The notes beneath the pieces are model-generated. The model did no database searches, was not told where the DNA came from, and was given only the letters and a program-made list of their open reading frames with translations. The position numbers and the translations under genes are program-made. Shown piece after piece: positions 1 through 12,000 of a stretch of DNA of 64,000 bases; positions within the stretch are counted from its first letter, which is position 1, and every line of letters starts with the position of its first letter. Source of the DNA: Phaffia rhodozyma (taxonomy: Eukaryota; Basidiomycota; Tremellomycetes; Cystofilobasidiales; Mrakiaceae); contig JACGZH010000008.1 in NCBI GenBank assembly GCA_014706385.1, positions 744,001-808,000 of the forward strand, written 5' to 3'.

Positions 1-2519
1 ACAGGTATAACGCGCCACATCTGTTGTTGATGGACACGCTTTATGCATGCCGTTGTGCGCATGCAATATGACGGTGGGATGCCAGTAGGTGCGTTGTTCA
101 GGCGTCGGCTGTGGTTGCATTCTTGTGAATGCTTGCCGGTCTCAGTGCGATGGTCTTTCACACGTTTTCTCAGCTGCTGCAAAGTGGCTTTTGCGCCATC
201 AGCGTGTATGAGAATCACTCGAAGGACCTCGAGCAACAAGCTGGTCTCACGATATGTGCGTCAACGCTGATCCCAAACACCATTGTGTACATGCCCGGCA
301 CGAAGGCTCGTTTAGACAAGGACCACGTGCCCTCAGTGTCAATGCAATGGCGAAGCTCAGTGAACGCTGTCATGTTGCCGTGCGACACGCGCAATTCTTG
401 CCTTTAGCAAGCTCTGACGATCTGAGCTGGAGAAATCTGCACACGACGGGGACGAACGACAGACACAGGCAAGAAGCCTCATCGGATATCTACATTCAGC
501 TTTACGCCCTCACCGACTACAAGCCTGATGCCAGTCGCAGCGTGGCACAGCTTGTAATCTGTCGCGATGAGCATGCTCTGAGCGTGCATAACTACGACCC
601 TGATGAGTAGCATGCTACTACTTTGTGAAGGACCAACACAGTCACGTATCAGAGCGCTAAGCATGAGTCGCCACGCTTTTGCATACGACATTGATGTCGA
701 TAGCATGAGACATGCCATTTACGGCTCTCGGTACCCGCCATTACGTGATGTGCATGTGCAATTGTGCTGCAGAACATCGTCGATCTGATGAGCATAAGCC
801 AGGAGGAAATAAGTGAACAACGTCAGACAAAGAAATATGAACGCGAGTGTACGATGCGGTCTGCTAAGTAGGAGGATGAGAGCGAACTCCACTGCGCACG
901 GCATTGAGAGGAGGAAGGGGACATCCAGACCAGCTTGCAACGATCTCTCACAGATGCATCAGCCTCCTGTGTCCAGCGCCCAACATGCGAAACATCGACA
1001 TGGGTAGTCAGTACGAAGACAACTCCAGAATCTTTTCTTGGGCGTGCTTGCAACAATCAGTACACATCACCGCACCCGCCACCGAGCCATGATTGCCGCA
1101 CAACACTCTGTCACGTCGATGCGTATGGGCCGATGCTGTCGCAACAGCAACAGAGTCGACTGGGCCGTCGGCAAGAAGTGTATGGTCACTGACCTCGATC
1201 TGAAGCAAAACAAGCTATGTACGTTGACGCAGATCTGCATGAAGTCTGTTGAGCATATTGGTATTTAATGTGACATCGAGAATGTAGAGATGACAGTCAT
1301 GCGACAAGTCGGTCAGATGCCTAACAGGTTGATAGCATACGATTATGTCAATTCATGATTGTCACCGCCGGATAGACGTAGAACATGATTTGCGGTGTGA
1401 AAACCATCTGTGCCTTGACTTTGCTGTCGCGCATAACGTAATTTATTCTGTTTTTAACGACAGTATCAGCTCAACGAATTGATGATTTCAATTGCATGAT
1501 AGCGATATGTGCGTATGTAGTCACAGTGCCGTTCTAGTTGTAGTGCCTTTTTTATACGGCAAGTTGATGTAAAACAACATCACAAACTTGTCGTTGACAA
1601 TTTCCTTTCCCCTATTGCACACTTCAAATTAGTCTACTGACTGAACATGAGGTGGACGCAAATGTGGCGCATTCAAGGTTGAATTCAGTTTTATCTACAC
1701 TTTCAGTAACTGAGTATGCTCGGAGTAGACACCATCAATTGACAGATTGATAAGATCTGGGCTAGATTGTTATGTTCGCTCAACCAGCCAACAACGATAA
1801 ACAAAATTGAGCTGGTTTCATTTGCAGGGCTTGTAAACCTCAGTTCACTGCATTCAAACTATCTTCGTTGCTGAATTGTTCTGAAGTCCTTTGATGGTAC
1901 ACTGCCGTTGTCTCTCCTACATACTAATCTTCGCACGTACATACAATTGTTTAGTCGTATACAGAGTGAGCCCTTAGTGATGGAGTCAATCTTCATTACG
2001 ACGTAGTATAATTTGTTTGATACGTATAGCGTTTTCGCAGATGAATTGTCACAGGCTGCCATCGTGCGATTTTAAGAGTCAAAGGCGATAATGACTGCGT
2101 TAATGTAAAGCAGTGCAATTTTCATATGGGCTTTGTTCGTGATTCAACAAGCTGTGTGATTTCGATGAATGTTTCTTGAAAACGCCATAGTCCTACCGTG
2201 ATATGAGCAACAGCCGATGTATAAACAAACTTTTTGTTCTTTATGCTGATACGTGCAAACAGCTTGCAAAGTAAAATTTGGAGAAACTTATAAAACTAAT
2301 CAATTGGAAGGAGATCGAAACCTGATGATCACGAACTTCTCGTGCGCCAACACATTTTTAGAAAAACCCAGCGCACGCTATTCAGTCATGCTGATATCAG
2401 TATATGCGATAAGACATTCATTCCTTATTGCTGCTGTAAACAGAAGCTGAACACAAACGATGACAAACCTGAGTACCTCTGGCGCCTGACTTTATTGATG
2501 GTAATCACATAAATGTGCC
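1..2519. other. Gene-poor part of the left arm
   Basis: No gene is supportable. The first 1.27 kb has balanced base composition and overlapping open frames of 60-118 codons on both strands, including minus-strand frames with clustered Cys and His, none matching a family I know. This could be a decayed coding sequence or mobile element. From about 1270 to 2519 the sequence becomes AT-rich with only short frames. The right arm (20245-22763) carries the same content. Confidence 0.6.
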
Positions 2520-2789
2520 CTCTTTCACCCTCGACTGATGCTGTCTCAGTCAACGTCTTGGCAGCTATCTTCTTCCATCGTGGCTGTTTCTCTTAGTGTC
2601 TTTTTAGTTTCTCTCTTCTTATCTTTCTTCTCATTTGGGCACGTTGTGTTCTCTCACATATATCTGCGCTCGACACTTTCGTTTCTCTTCTTTTTCTTTT
2701 TCCCTTCCTCAGTATTCACAAAGACTGTTTGTGTGCTGGGTTAGAATATATCTGTTCTATCTTGCAGAACAAACCGTGAATCTCTTTAG
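2520..2789 (+). repeat. Truncated, diverged 5' LTR of copia element 1
   Basis: The sequence resembles the LTR after the pol gene near 8817-9015. Both share a block beginning CTCTTTCACCCTCG, then 'cgtggctgttt(c/t)tcttag', then a T/C-rich tail. The first ~65 bases expected from the 3' copy (TGTTAGGATT...) are missing here, so this LTR is truncated or was replaced. The pair is clearly diverged, which marks an old insertion. It lies just upstream of the primer-binding site and the gag start. Confidence 0.6.
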
Positions 2790-2805
2790 AGATTAAGAGT
2801 CTGAG
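2790..2805 (+). promoter_or_regulatory. Primer-binding site, complementary to tRNA-Lys(CUU) anticodon arm
   Basis: The 16 bases AGATTAAGAGTCTGAG follow the 5' LTR and precede gag. The identical string sits in the same place in copia element 3. Its reverse complement contains GACTCTTAATC, the anticodon-loop core of fungal tRNA-Lys(CUU). Copia and Ty5 are known to prime from an internal anticodon-arm site of tRNA-iMet; use of tRNA-Lys(CUU) here is inferred by analogy. Confidence 0.6.
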
Positions 2806-2830
2806 AACTTCATCAATATAGCTAACAAAC

Positions 2831-5800
2831 ATGGCAAACATCGAGACCAAAGCCCCTGCCATCATCGTTCCTGTCCCCTCTGACGTCCCGCTGTTCACCC
2901 GGCTGGCCGATCCGTCCATCGGCCAGTTCGATCGGCTGTCGTCTCCGAACAACCCAGCTACAAACTATGTCATCTGGGAGAACAGACTCGAGTCTGCGCT
3001 CACCGAGATGAACATCTGGGACATCATCTCTGGCGAACGAACACGGCCGACGGACGACTATCCACTTGCTCAGAAGGCGTGGGACAAAGACGACTCGTCT
3101 GCAACATCCTCGGCCAGGTCGGCAAAGATGAACTCGGAAGGGACAGACCGTTGACGCTGGACTATGTCGTCAGCTCCATCAGCAAACATGTCCAGGCGCT
3201 GTCGATCACTTCCCACGAGAATACACTCGGCAATGGCTACAGCGACCAGAGAGCGCTGGCTGCGATCTCGACCACTCGGCCGATCTGCTACCAGTGTCAG
3301 CAGCCTGGTCACATTGCCTCCAGCTGCCCAGAAAGGATGCAGAACAGACAGAACCAAGGGAAACAAGGAAACGATCGACCGAACGGCGGACGGGCAAGAG
3401 GAAGGAGACACTATGACTATCACAAGTCAAGCACACACAACACAGAGGACTGTCATACGCTCAAACAACAGCAGAGTCAGCAACATATGCAGCAACATAT
3501 CCAGCAGTCCAACGATGTGATCGTCAGATCGACTCACGATCCGTCCTTTTCCGACTGCATCTTTTCTGTCACTCCCCTGCTTTCCCAGGCCAGACCGACT
3601 TTCCTTCTCGACTCGGGCTGCACACAGACCTGTGTGAGCGACCGGTCGATGTTCTGGTCATACGAGGACTACACCGATAGCATCTATGTCGCAAACGGGG
3701 CGCCTGTCAAAGTGATCGGAAAAGGCAGGATCCGGCTGCTCAGCAAGCCAGCTACCGGCGGGAAAGAACAGACGATCACACTCACCGATGTGCTCCATGC
3801 GCCCGACATGTCTTCCAACATCCTTGTCTCCCTCGGCCAGATCTGCCAGGTCGAAGGCGTGTCGTTCTCCGGTGATCGCAGCATCTTCACCATCACACGA
3901 GGCCGAGACATCATCCTGACTGCTTCGGCCTATGCGCGCAACCTGTGGGCGCTCGATGTGGACGTGCTTGTTCCGAACATGGCTGCCTCGGTGACTGTTT
4001 CGCCAAAGGAGATCGAGATCGATCTGCTTCACAGAAGGATGGGTCACCCTTCTAGATCAGCTATGTATGACATTTTGTCTTATTCCCAAGCACTCAGCAA
4101 GAACATAAGCAAGCGAGACATTGACACATACTTTGCAAGAGGAATGTGCACACCCTGTGTCGAGTGTCGACAGCACAAGACTCCGTTTCCGACGTCACAG
4201 ACCATCATCGATCGACCCCTTCAGCTCATCCATACCGATATCCAGGGACCGATGCCAGTCGAGTCTGCCGGCGGAGCACGATACATGCTCACCGTGATCG
4301 ACGAATACACAGACTACCACTGGTCCTGGCCGATCAAGGCGAAAAGTGAGACTGCAAGCACACTGAAGGCATGGATCGTCCAGGTCGAACGAGAAACAAC
4401 ACACAAACTGGTCACCATCAGAAGCGACAACGGCGGAGAGTACATGTCGAAAGACTTTATCGCATGGCTCACCTCGCTTGGCATCAAACAAGAAACAACG
4501 ATCGCGGACACGCCCGAACAAAACGAAAAGGCCGAACGGGCGAACCGGACGATCGAAGAAAAGTTGACCGCCCTGCTGCTCGAGTCTGGTCTGCCAGCGG
4601 AGTTCTAGGCAAAAGCGCTCAACTACGCAACATACATTCTGGCCAGAACGATCCGGAAGACGACGGGAAAGTCTCGGTATGAGCACTGGCACGGCGTCCC
4701 GCCCTCATACGAACGTCTGAGGGTGTTTGGCTGCACGGCTTATGCGCATAACCCAAAACACAAGAAACATCAGTCAAAATCGATCCCATGCTGGTTTATG
4801 TGCTCGGCCGAAGACAAGTTCGGGAAGAAAGCGTACCGGTTGATCGACAAAAGCAACATGAGCCGGGTGATCTTCTCGAGCAACGTCGTGTTTGACGAGA
4901 GCTGGACGATGCGCAAGAAGAACGAGATGATCGAGTGTGGTCAGCTGAAGCAGAAAAGACGGAACAACAAGAAAAACAGGCGGTCGGAAGGAAATGATGG
5001 AGAAGGAATAAGAGAAATAGGAGAAATAGGAGAAATAGAAGGAACCACACTTACGGATGATGGACAATCAGTAATAGCTGATGGAAATACGCAGGATGCA
5101 GACGAATCATTTGAGATCCAAGTCGAACCCAGACCAAGAACACCAGAGCTGATTCCGCCGATCAGACATCAGTATGTGATGTCGGATGACGAGATTGTGG
5201 ATGACGACAGTGAGAGTGAGACTGATGGAAGAACTAGAGTTGGAAGGAACAAAAGCAGAAGGATCAGTCCCGTTGATGGACAACAAGCAGAAGCAGAAGA
5301 CGCAGAAGAAGCAGACGACGCAGAAGAAGCCGAAGATGAGAGAAACGTACGTGACTTCTTGCTAGACTCGCCCACTCCAGTGGGAGCATTGCGCCCAACA
5401 GGACAGACCACCACTCCGTTCCGGCTGGGAAGTCATCAGGCAAACATCCTGATCGACATCGGATCCAGAACCCTTCCATCCTCACCACCAAAGACATACA
5501 AAGCCGCAATGAGCGGACCTTTCCGAGCAGAGTGGGAGGAGGAGATGAAGGCAGAGATGGACCAGTTCGACAAGCTGGATGTATGGAAGATCAAGCCGGA
5601 TGATGGTCGACCGAAGGAAGTGATCTCTGGAAGATGGGTGTACACATGTGGTCCGTCAGCCGAGAAGGGAAAGGTCAAGCTCAAGGCAAGATGGGTGACG
5701 CGTGGGTTCGAGCAGCGCGAAGGCACGTTCGGAGACACGTACTCACCCGTTGCTGACGGCACATCCCGGCGCATTTTTCTTGCTATCGTCACCAGAGAGG

Positions 5801-6423
5801 ATCTCACTATCTGACAGGGCGACGTCAAGACTGCGTTTTTGTATGCTACTCTTGATCAGCCGGTTTGGATGGTGCCGCCTCCGGCCTATGTATCATCGGG
5901 GGACAAGCTATGCTACGTATCCAAAGCGATCTATGGCCTTCGTCAGTCACCGAAGGCGTTTTACGATCGTCTCGCTTGTTTTCTCAACACGATCGGACTC
6001 ACAGCAACCGAAGCTGACAGTTGTTTGTTTACCGGTGAGCGAGACGACCGGAAAGTGTACTTGATGTTGTACGTCGACGGCTTTGTCGTCGCTGGATCAG
6101 AAAAGGCAGTCGACGAGGTGTTCTCCGAGATCGGAACCGAGTCTGAGATCGACGACCGGGGCGATCTTGACCCACGGTCGCTACTGGGGATGGAGTTTGC
6201 GAGAGATCGAAAAGGCAAAACGATCAGCGTCTCTCAGAAGGCGTATATCGAGGAAGTACTCGACCGGTTTGACGCTTCTCACATCGTTCCCCGTCGGATC
6301 CCGATGCAATCTGATCTCCAGTTGTGGACGTCGGACACACCGAGACCAGACGGCGAGCTCCAGAAAAGGTATCAAGAGTTGATAGGATGTCTGACTTACC
6401 TCGTGACTTGTACGAAATATTGA
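2831..6423 (+). pseudogene. Copia element 1 gag-pol, 5' and middle part, broken
   Basis: This is a decayed Ty1/copia polyprotein. In order it shows a gag N-terminus, a CCHC zinc knuckle (CYQCQQPGHIASSC), an aspartic protease motif (LLDSGCTQ), an integrase zinc finger (HRRMGH), an integrase core (HTDIQGP, SDNGGEY) and a reverse transcriptase. Breaks are visible: a deletion and frameshift remove the middle of gag near 3095; TAG at 4606 replaces the Trp after 'LPAEF'; TGA at 5812 replaces the Arg before 'QGDVKTAF'; the catalytic YVDD is YVDG; and NGKAER reads NEKAER. The frame stops at 6423, where other LTRs are inserted into the RT region, and pol resumes at 7751. A low-complexity acidic linker separates integrase and RT. 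It cannot encode an active enzyme. Confidence 0.93.
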
Positions 6424-6453
6424 TAAAATCAGTGAGCACTTTTGTATGAATTT

Positions 6454-6716
6454 TGTTGAAATATACAGTATGATTTCCTTGTTCCTTGTTACTTGTTCAC
6501 AGTTTCAGGTTCCCCTGTCTTGGCGTTTCTATCTTTAGAACCTGTACTTTAGCCGCCATCTTTTACAACCGTCTTCCACATTTTCCAGTCTATATGAACC
6601 CCTCCTTTTCCATCTCATCTTTTCTTTCCTCAGTCTTCACCAGATACGCAATCTGTGATACTGAGTGTTGTATTTTTGGTATCATTTCATACAGATTGCT
6701 GTGGAGATTCTTAAGA
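6454..6716 (+). repeat. LTR of the TGTTGAAATATAC family (left arm)
   Basis: The 263-base unit starts TGTTGAAATATACAGTATG and ends at ...GGAGATTCTTAAGA. It matches the 5' LTR of the intact copia element 3 (29360-29654) closely, apart from a ~32-base internal tandem duplication present only there. Here no internal coding region follows, so it is a solo or truncated LTR sitting in the RT gene of copia element 1. About 30 unassigned bases separate it from the interrupted pol frame. Confidence 0.8.
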
Positions 6717-6723
6717 AATTTTA

Positions 6724-7217
6724 TATTGGATATAGCAGTCTAGACACCAACCCTCGAGTGTTGCGCGTTAGTTGACTTTCCATCTCTTCGGTTTCTCCTT
6801 CAACATGTTATTTCATTTCTACATCATCATTATTTCACTTATCTCTCGTTTTATTTCCATTCTAGTTCATTTCCATCTTGCTTCTATATCATTTCCATCT
6901 TGGTGATCTCGTATATACAGTAGCTAGTTTCTTTTTCTTTTTTTCTTTTTCTTTCTGGTTCTCGCAATCAACTTGCTCACTGTGTGTGTGCACAATAGTT
7001 TGAGAGAACTAGAGAATCAGGGGATTAGAGAATGAGAACTAGAATTAGATTCCATTGCCTAAACGAATCGGCTGTCTCCGAGAAACAATAGAGAAGACGA
7101 GACAGATTCCCGATTGAGAGAATCAGAGACCAGAAACTTAGTCGGAGAGAAGAACCGGATTCTCGTTCAAGCAACTTTATCAAAAAAAATATCCCAAAGA
7201 GCTCCCTAATTTTATTA
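6724..7217 (+). repeat. LTR of the TATTGGATATAG family, left arm copy
   Basis: The 494-base unit begins TATTGGATATAGCAGTCTAG and ends CTCCCTAATTTTATTA. It is identical, apart from about one substitution, to 15547-16040, where it is followed by a primer-binding site and gag; that position fixes its 3' end. The termini lack the usual TG...CA. In this copy the 3' end meets another LTR of the same family in tail-to-tail orientation. The inverted repeat stops exactly here. Confidence 0.8.
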
Positions 7218-7750
7218 AGAAAGGCACTTGAATAGCACCCTGGTCACAATCCTCTTGACTTCTGATGTGGATTTTGATTCCAAAGTCTCTTAGTTCCGTT
7301 TTCTGATTCCACTGAATCGGATTCCTCAAATAAACTGATTCTAATTCTCTAATTCTGATTCCCTCTAACAATTGTACACACACAAAGTGAGTAAGTCGAT
7401 TCGATATACGATGTACTATGAAAAGTAAGAAAGAAAGAAAACTGAGCAACAAAGAACACACCTGATTCCCTCAAACTATTGTGCACACACACAGTGAGCA
7501 AGTTGATTGCGAGAACCAGAAAGAAAAAGAAAAAAAGAAAAAGAAACTAGCTACTGTATATACGAGATCACCAAGATGGAAATGATATAGAAGCAAGATG
7601 GAAATGAACTAGAATGGAAATAAAACGAGAGATAAGTGAAATAATGATGATGTAGAAATGAAATAACATGTTGAAGGAGAAACCGAAGAGATGGAAAGTC
7701 AACTAACGCGCAACACTCGATGATTGATGTCTAGACTGCTATATCCAATA
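7218..7750 (-). repeat. Inverted, rearranged LTR of the TATTGGATATAG family
   Basis: Read on the minus strand this unit begins TATTGGATATAGCAGTCTAG and follows the neighbouring LTR for about 280 bases, so 6724-7010 and 7465-7750 form an inverted pair. Its distal half differs from the neighbour and contains a second, degenerate version of the 'CAATTGTACACACACAAAGTGAGTAAG' type segment. It lies outside the inverted-repeat arm. Its outer end abuts the resumed pol frame of copia element 1. Confidence 0.7.
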
Positions 7751-8427
7751 GTTATGATATAGCCTTCTCAGTCGGTGTGCTTTCTCGGTACTGTTCCAAC
7801 CCAAACAAAACACACTGGCACTCCGCTCGGCAAGTCCTCGCCTATCTCGCATGCACAATGGAGTTCACACTCACCATCGGCCATAAGTCCTCCCCATCCG
7901 TCTCGCCAATCGAGCTCTACACCGACTCGGACTATGCTGAAGACAAGGCGTCAAGAAAATCAGTTACTGGGATCATGATCTATGTGTTTGGAGCTCTGGT
8001 CTACTGGAAAAGCAAGCGCATACCATCGATCACCAAGTCGTCCTGGGAGTCGGAATACATAGCTCTCTCGAACGGAGCCTCGCAGGTCGTCTGGGTCCGG
8101 TCGCTTCTCCACCAGCTCGGTTATTCTGTTCCGACCATCGTCGCCAAGACTGACAACCAAGGAGCCATAGCGAGTGTCAGAAGCGGTCAGCTACACAACA
8201 AAACGAAACACATCGATGTCCCGTACAAGTACGCGAGGGACATGTACAGACAAGGCATCCTTGACCTCGGATGGGTCAAGACAAAGGACCTGCCGGCATA
8301 CTTACTCACCAAGCCGCTTCCGAGAGAGACGTTCGAGTATCTGAGAGACAAAGGCGGTCTTGGTGGTCGAGTGGGAGCTCGTGAGCTGACCCCAGAGGTG
8401 AAGCAAGAAGTAGAAGATGGTGGTTGA
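7751..8427 (+). pseudogene. Copia element 1 pol, 3' part (end of RT and RNase H)
   Basis: The frame resumes with 'YDIAFSVGVLSRYC', which in the intact element directly follows 'VTCTRY', so this is the tail of the pol gene broken at 6423. It encodes the Ty1/copia RNase H with 'LYTDSDYAED', 'SSWESEYIALS', 'DNQGAIAS' and 'KHIDVPYKYARD', and ends at a natural stop. This part occurs only once in the window. The copy in the right arm lacks it, because that arm ends at the inserted LTR. Confidence 0.9.
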
Positions 8428-8751
8428 GTCGCGACTGTTTTTGTCTTTCCAACCTTTCGGCCTTTCTACCCTTCATTTTTGTTCTTCCTCTTTCCTCTTC
8501 GATCAACTGATCTGCTCGGTTTTTTCATCTCGCTTCGATTAATTTCGTTTCAAATCGTATCGATTCGACTTGTTTTATTCAACTTCGCTTCGACTTATCT
8601 TATTTTGTGAGATTCTTCTTTTTCTTTCTGAAGTTCGATTTACCTTATATTGACCTCCCTCGATATACCCTCATTTCATTTGTTCTTTCCTCTCTCTTCT
8701 CAACATTCTTTCTTTACATCTTCGTTTCAACAGCAACAACGAGGGAGAGTG

Positions 8752-9015
8752 TTAGGATTATCGTAGAGATTTTTGTCTCGATCCAATTCTGTCAGACTTG
8801 TTTCTTAGACTTGCTCTCTTTCACCCTCGGCTCATTCTGCCAGCCGGCATCCTGGCAGACATCATCTTCTATCGTGGCTGTTTTTCTTAGCGTCATTTTG
8901 CCTTCTCTTCTTTCATCTTTGTTTTCATATGTCTTCTCATCATTGTATTTCTGTTCTGCTCTATGTTTGTTGATATACATCCGTGCTCAACGCTTTCATC
9001 CCTTCTTTTTCTTTT
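8752..9015 (+). repeat. 3' LTR of copia element 1
   Basis: A purine tract (acgagggagag) typical of a polypurine tract is followed by TGTTAGGATTATCG, the likely LTR start. About 65 bases later the sequence aligns with the truncated 5' LTR before gag. The 3' end is uncertain because the T-rich tail fades into unique sequence. The 3' untranslated stretch from the pol stop to the LTR (8428-8751) is T/C-rich and carries no frame of interest. Confidence 0.6.
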
Positions 9016-12000
9016 TTTTAAAATTAATTGTTCATGTCACTCTCAGAGATTCTTTGTTTGCTGAATGAAATGAAGGCTTCAGAATGATATTTAAAGCTAT
9101 GGATTCACAATGAACCCATACGCAGGTTCAATGTGGTTGATTTATTTGTTGTCATAATTCGTTGTTCTTCATGATGTCGGCGTAACTCATCTTGTTGAGG
9201 CATGTATAGTAGTGGAATAGACTCAAGCTCATCTCTCAATACACAACGACGAGAATAGTTTGACGTCTTTCTGAGAATTTGTTGGTTGATGATTCGTCTC
9301 ATATACTTGAAACAGATATTGCAACATCAGAGTCCCCTTGACGTTTACCTCGACTAAATCTATTACATCAGATATATCAACATCGATGCAGCATTTAATT
9401 GCTTGATGTGATTGAAAGAACCATAGAAGAGTAGAAAAAATAGAAAAGAAGCCGGACCAACTTTGATTTTCAAAAGACCCAGAAATGAAAATACGGACTA
9501 TGTCACGAACGCGATAGAATAAGTAGAATGTACATGGAAAGAGCAAACTGATCTACTGTGGTTATCGACTGTACAACTGAACGATTCAGCTGATGGCTGA
9601 AATGCTTTCCTTCTTATAGATCATAACCGCTCTAGGCATCTTGGATTAATATAAACATTACAGAAGCAATGTGTTTGTTTAGTCTTTCCAATACTGGATC
9701 ATTGTGGTTACAAGCTCGGTTGATGGAGACTGGGAGGCGCATGATCGTCTCGCAAAACATCGTATACGATTAGTCTTTTTTTTTCCTTCGGAAAATGTAT
9801 CCATTATGATGTTCAAGAAGGGCGTTGTAGTAGTTCTATGTTGCTGCTTGGTAACTTCTCTTACATCATCTCTTCAATCGATGCATAACTTGTTGACTCA
9901 ATATTGCAAGGACTACAATCCATCAAGTTCGCGTTTCGTATGCTTGTAGAAATATATCGGGTGTTAGTGATTGTATCGATAAGACGGAAAGATCAATGAT
10001 ATGTTGAATCATCTAGTTACAATAGGTACTGATTTGTGATGAAATATATGTCAAGGGGCTGTATTGGCAGTACGCTTAGGTCATGCTTTATGTACTGTCT
10101 GCACAGTATCCTGATATCAGCAGAGATTGTTCCATCGTGTTTGTGGTGATTTAGTTTAAAAGTGTGAAGAGTATAAGATAATATTGTATCTAACTTCGTT
10201 TGATCAGTGGAAAACATACTATCTTGTGTGCACAAGAAAAAATCATATTGAGCACTATATGCCACAAAGAGTGCGTTACATCGGTATGACATAAGAGCTG
10301 TTGTCCTTTGCAAAGGGCCTAATTTGACGTGATGTCATATTTGGGCAGCTCATGAAACGCATATGCCCGGCTACGAATGATATTTCAGAAATCAACGCTA
10401 TGCTGCATGGTGAAGCACGACCTGACATTGACAAAACTTATCTAGCATCACATCTAGGCTGCAAATGAGGTACGATGCAGCAACTGAAATGTGTTATGAT
10501 AACATATCAATACTAAAGAAAGCGTAAGTGATATATTGCCATGTCATGTTTCATACATACTACGGTCCTACAATGCGGTTGTTTGGAAAATATTGACGGA
10601 TTTGAGTTTAATGGTTTTGAATATCCATAATGTTCATACCTGTCATTTTTGTATCAGTCAGACCCAGGTACAATGTTTAAATGAATAAAGTTGGCACTCT
10701 ATCGGTCGTAGACCACGTAAGACTGGGAAGCGTTCAATAGCAAATGAATTTTATAAAAGCCAGTATACAAAACGCTGTACTTGATGGAAGTTAGTAAGTT
10801 CGATTGATATTGACGTTCATTTGACTGTACATATTCAAATCCAAGTCCAAACTAATTTCCATCGCTTAGATTTATTATCATGGTCTCACGACATCAGCTT
10901 ATACTGAATAATCGTATGTCCAAAACATTGGAACGATTGCTACTTCCAGCTTTCATCTACAAGTTGAAACCTAGCAAGTGTCTTTCGTCAGTATGTCCAA
11001 TTACTAAATAGTTATCTGAGCTGTGAATCATGTGCAAGATACATATTCATGTACATATGTTTAGCACCATTCGGTCAAGCATCATGTTGAAATTAGGTTT
11101 GAACATTGCACGAAAGAAGTCCTTGTCAAAGATCTCAAGAAGTAATCTTTGTGTATATCTAACACTCTCTTGTATTTCATAGTCTATTTTCACCGCTTAC
11201 TGCATTGACACGTCAATAGGGCTTTCAACTTTAACAAAACAACGAAAACGTACTGCTAAACAGATTGTAGACCTCTGTAACAAGTTTTCAACTGGTGATC
11301 AACATCTTGCCGTATGAATGACCGTTCTTTGTCCACGATTCGGGGATCAAAAATCACAAGTAACGATGAGAGATGGCAAACATAGGTGAGAAAACAATAA
11401 TGACGCTCGTAGACAATCAACTTGTTTACAGATTCAACACAGGATAGCATTTAAACTAACACGAAAAAGGGGATCAACGCAAATTTGTTTAACAGAAATG
11501 AATATGCAATACAAATCATCATGCAGTCATTGACATTGATGCCACCCGATCGAGATCAAGTGCCATCAGATGTGAACGATCAATATTGTCAGCATCATCC
11601 CGTCAACGCTTTGAGTCCAATGACGCCCCGGCGAAGCTCGATGTCTGTAACATAATTTATACCTCTGATATAAGAGCGGCTGTCACATCACGGAAGATGA
11701 ATCATCGTCAGCGATAGTGGTGATATGTTGCGGTCAACCCAACAAAGTCTGGACATTCAACGGTGAACACTATCTTTTGTTATGCCGTGTTCTAGCGAGG
11801 TATCTGGTCAGCAGGGCAACTATGGTATGCAAACAATGTAGACCCTACTTCAGTGTATGCCGAAGAGACTAATGAATATTCGACATCAATAATGAAACTC
11901 AGTGATGGCCTTGCCGATATCTCAATCAATTATAGGTTCAGAGGTATAAACATTTGTCAACATTTGTGCTTTCAAATGGTGATGAGGAAGATGTTTTGCC

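Larger units (their letters stand above)
1..7217 (+). repeat. Left arm of a giant inverted repeat
   Basis: This whole stretch recurs in reverse complement in the right arm. Paired positions always sum to 22764, from the first base of the window to the inner end, so there is no indel in over 7.2 kb. I see about twelve substitutions (for example at 64, 157, 347, 349, 4005, 4324, 4361, 4665, 4688, 5330, 5331 and 7144), roughly 99.8% identity. The inner end falls exactly at the 3' end of an LTR. The outer end is not visible because the window starts inside or at the edge of the arm. The arm holds a gene-poor part, a decayed copia element and two nested LTRs. Confidence 0.97.

Noticed and set aside
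1008..1208. Short Cys/His-containing frame that resembles a zinc finger
   Set aside because: Cys and His spacing does not fit a named finger, there is no flanking domain, and the frame is only 66 codons.
4195..4692. 165-codon minus-strand frame inside the integrase of copia element 1 (and its mirror in the right arm)
   Set aside because: It is the antisense shadow of the integrase coding frame and has no motif of its own.
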